NCBI GenBank assembly: GCA_002753515.1
Contig: PEAK01000005.1
Coordinates: 51,167-115,166, forward strand
DNA length: 64,000 nt
Direction: 5' to 3'
Source: Magnetococcales bacterium
GTDB taxonomy: Bacteria; Pseudomonadota; Magnetococcia; Magnetococcales; UBA8363
The position numbers and the translations under genes were made by a program. Below, in pieces: positions 63,499-64,000 of this stretch; the first letter of the stretch is position 1, and each line of letters begins with the position of its first letter. Under the pieces are notes generated by a model. The model had not been told where the DNA came from. It worked only from the letters and a program-made list of their open reading frames with translations, and searched no databases.

Positions 63499-63867
63499 TT
63501 AATAATCGACCCGGGCCAGACAGCATACAACCACCCGCCTGGCCCCGGCATCCTTCAAAGCGCGTGTAGCGGCCCACACAGTGGATCCCGTGGTGAAAAC
63601 ATCGTCTACCAGCAGGATGGATCGATCGGCAAAAGTCGCTTTTTTGGCAACAAAGGCATCCTGGACATTGGTCAACCTGGCTTTTTGATTGAGCTGTGTC
63701 TGCGGTCTCGTCATTTTGCTACGATGCAAGGCATTTGTCACGAAAGGACGATGGAGTTTTTTGGCCAGCATACCCGCGAGCAGGGCCGCTTGATTGTACC
63801 CCCGCCACAACAGACGCAATGGGTGGAGCGGGACGGGAACGACCATCTCCAGATCTTCCCGTTGCAT
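63499..63867 (-). CDS. comF: ComF-like phosphoribosyltransferase, N-terminally short
   Basis: 122 aa, about half the usual ComF length. What is present is the C-terminal PRT half: VVPVPLHPLRLLWRGYNQA and the PRPP loop ILLVDDVFTTGSTV. The N-terminal zinc-finger half is missing: an in-frame TAG lies about 70 bases before the ATG and the region before it belongs to another frame. It may be a degraded gene or a short functional form. ComF proteins are linked to DNA uptake. grxC follows downstream. Confidence 0.75.
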   Translation of the reverse strand: MQREDLEMVVPVPLHPLRLLWRGYNQAALLAGMLAKKLHRPFVTNALHRSKMTRPQTQLNQKARLTNVQDAFVAKKATFADRSILLVDDVFTTGSTVWAATRALKDAGARRVVVCCLARVDY

Positions 63868-63898
63868 GAGGTCGCCTATTTCTACTTTGTCACATTCA

Positions 63899-64000
63899 TT
63901 AACCAGATGCAGATTCCTGTGTAACTCTTTGTTTAATATAGGCTAAATCAATTGAGATCTGGCGCTTTCTGTGACGCTCTTCCAGTTGACGGACTACCTC
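63899..64000 (-). CDS. 3' end of an unidentified gene
   Basis: 33 codons ending in TAA at 63899-63901, with the gene continuing beyond the right edge. The visible part is charged and helical (VVRQLEERHRKRQISIDLAY). It lies 31 bp before the short comF and could be the first gene of that operon. Too little is visible for an assignment; it does not look like the missing part of ComF. Confidence 0.4.
   Translation of the reverse strand, partial: EVVRQLEERHRKRQISIDLAYIKQRVTQESASG

Overview
The window is a stretch of a moderately GC-rich Gram-negative (proteobacterial) chromosome. It carries Kdo transferase and LpxK, Tol-Pal genes, sigma-32, FtsH, prepilin peptidase and c-di-GMP proteins, all in compact operons. 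The mix of housekeeping genes, c-di-GMP enzymes and B12-type radical SAM proteins would fit a Magnetococcus-like or related deep-branching alphaproteobacterium. That placement is a guess, since no rRNA gene is present.

The outstanding region is 2.1-12.0 kb, a complete diversity-generating retroelement (DGR) with two targets. The core, on the + strand, is a TTG-started HTH gene (5650-6315), an avd-like accessory gene (6315-6692, interrupted), a 117-bp template repeat (TR, 6942-7058) and a DGR-type reverse transcriptase (7186-8178). It is flanked by two convergent large genes. Each ends in a formylglycine-generating-enzyme-like C-type lectin domain whose last codons are a 117-bp variable repeat (VR). 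The left target (2358-5438) is cyclase-like + NACHT + lectin. The right target (8595-12020, minus strand) is TIR + NACHT + TIR-like + lectin. Both VRs are followed 38 bp later by the same perfect 11-bp-stem hairpin, and VR/TR differences are concentrated at template adenines. Arrays of 11 TGACA/TGTCA pentamers lie at each end of the core. The arrangement looks like an NLR-like immune or self-recognition pair whose sensor tips are hypermutated by one shared retroelement.

A family of ~150-bp TA-flanked inverted-repeat elements (MITEs) is scattered through the window at 6577, 8317, 14174, 32851 and 47185. One copy sits inside avd; removing it with one TA restores a 113-codon frame. Two others sit exactly on stop codons. 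A second type of 150-bp inverted-repeat element lies upstream of the left target.

The rest is mostly housekeeping. 0-2 kb: argJ end, yrfG-like phosphatase, a small hypothetical, a PD-(D/E)XK protein. 12-18.4 kb: glyS and glyQ (minus), waaA-lpxK, tandem repeats, a thiamine-binding protein. 18.4-27.5 kb: a TPR membrane protein, an unusual SBP-MBL-cNMP fusion, an ABC-2 permease, a YdjC deacetylase-glycosyltransferase fusion and a Gfo/Idh oxidoreductase. 27.7-32.6 kb: tolB-pal-cpoB, tilS, higBA. 33-45.8 kb: rpoH, then a long run ftsH-folP-glmM-thrS-infC-rpmI-rplT-pheS-pheT, with overlapping starts, an AUC-started infC and a probable attenuator before pheS. 45.9-54.7 kb: nlpD-like, ogt, a radical SAM gene, rpmE, rho, coaE, pilD, trmFO. 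54.9-64 kb: M23 peptidase, prmC, PilZ protein, PAS-GGDEF-EAL protein, DUF4080-type radical SAM, nitrilase-family amidase, grxC, a short comF-like gene and the end of an unidentified gene.
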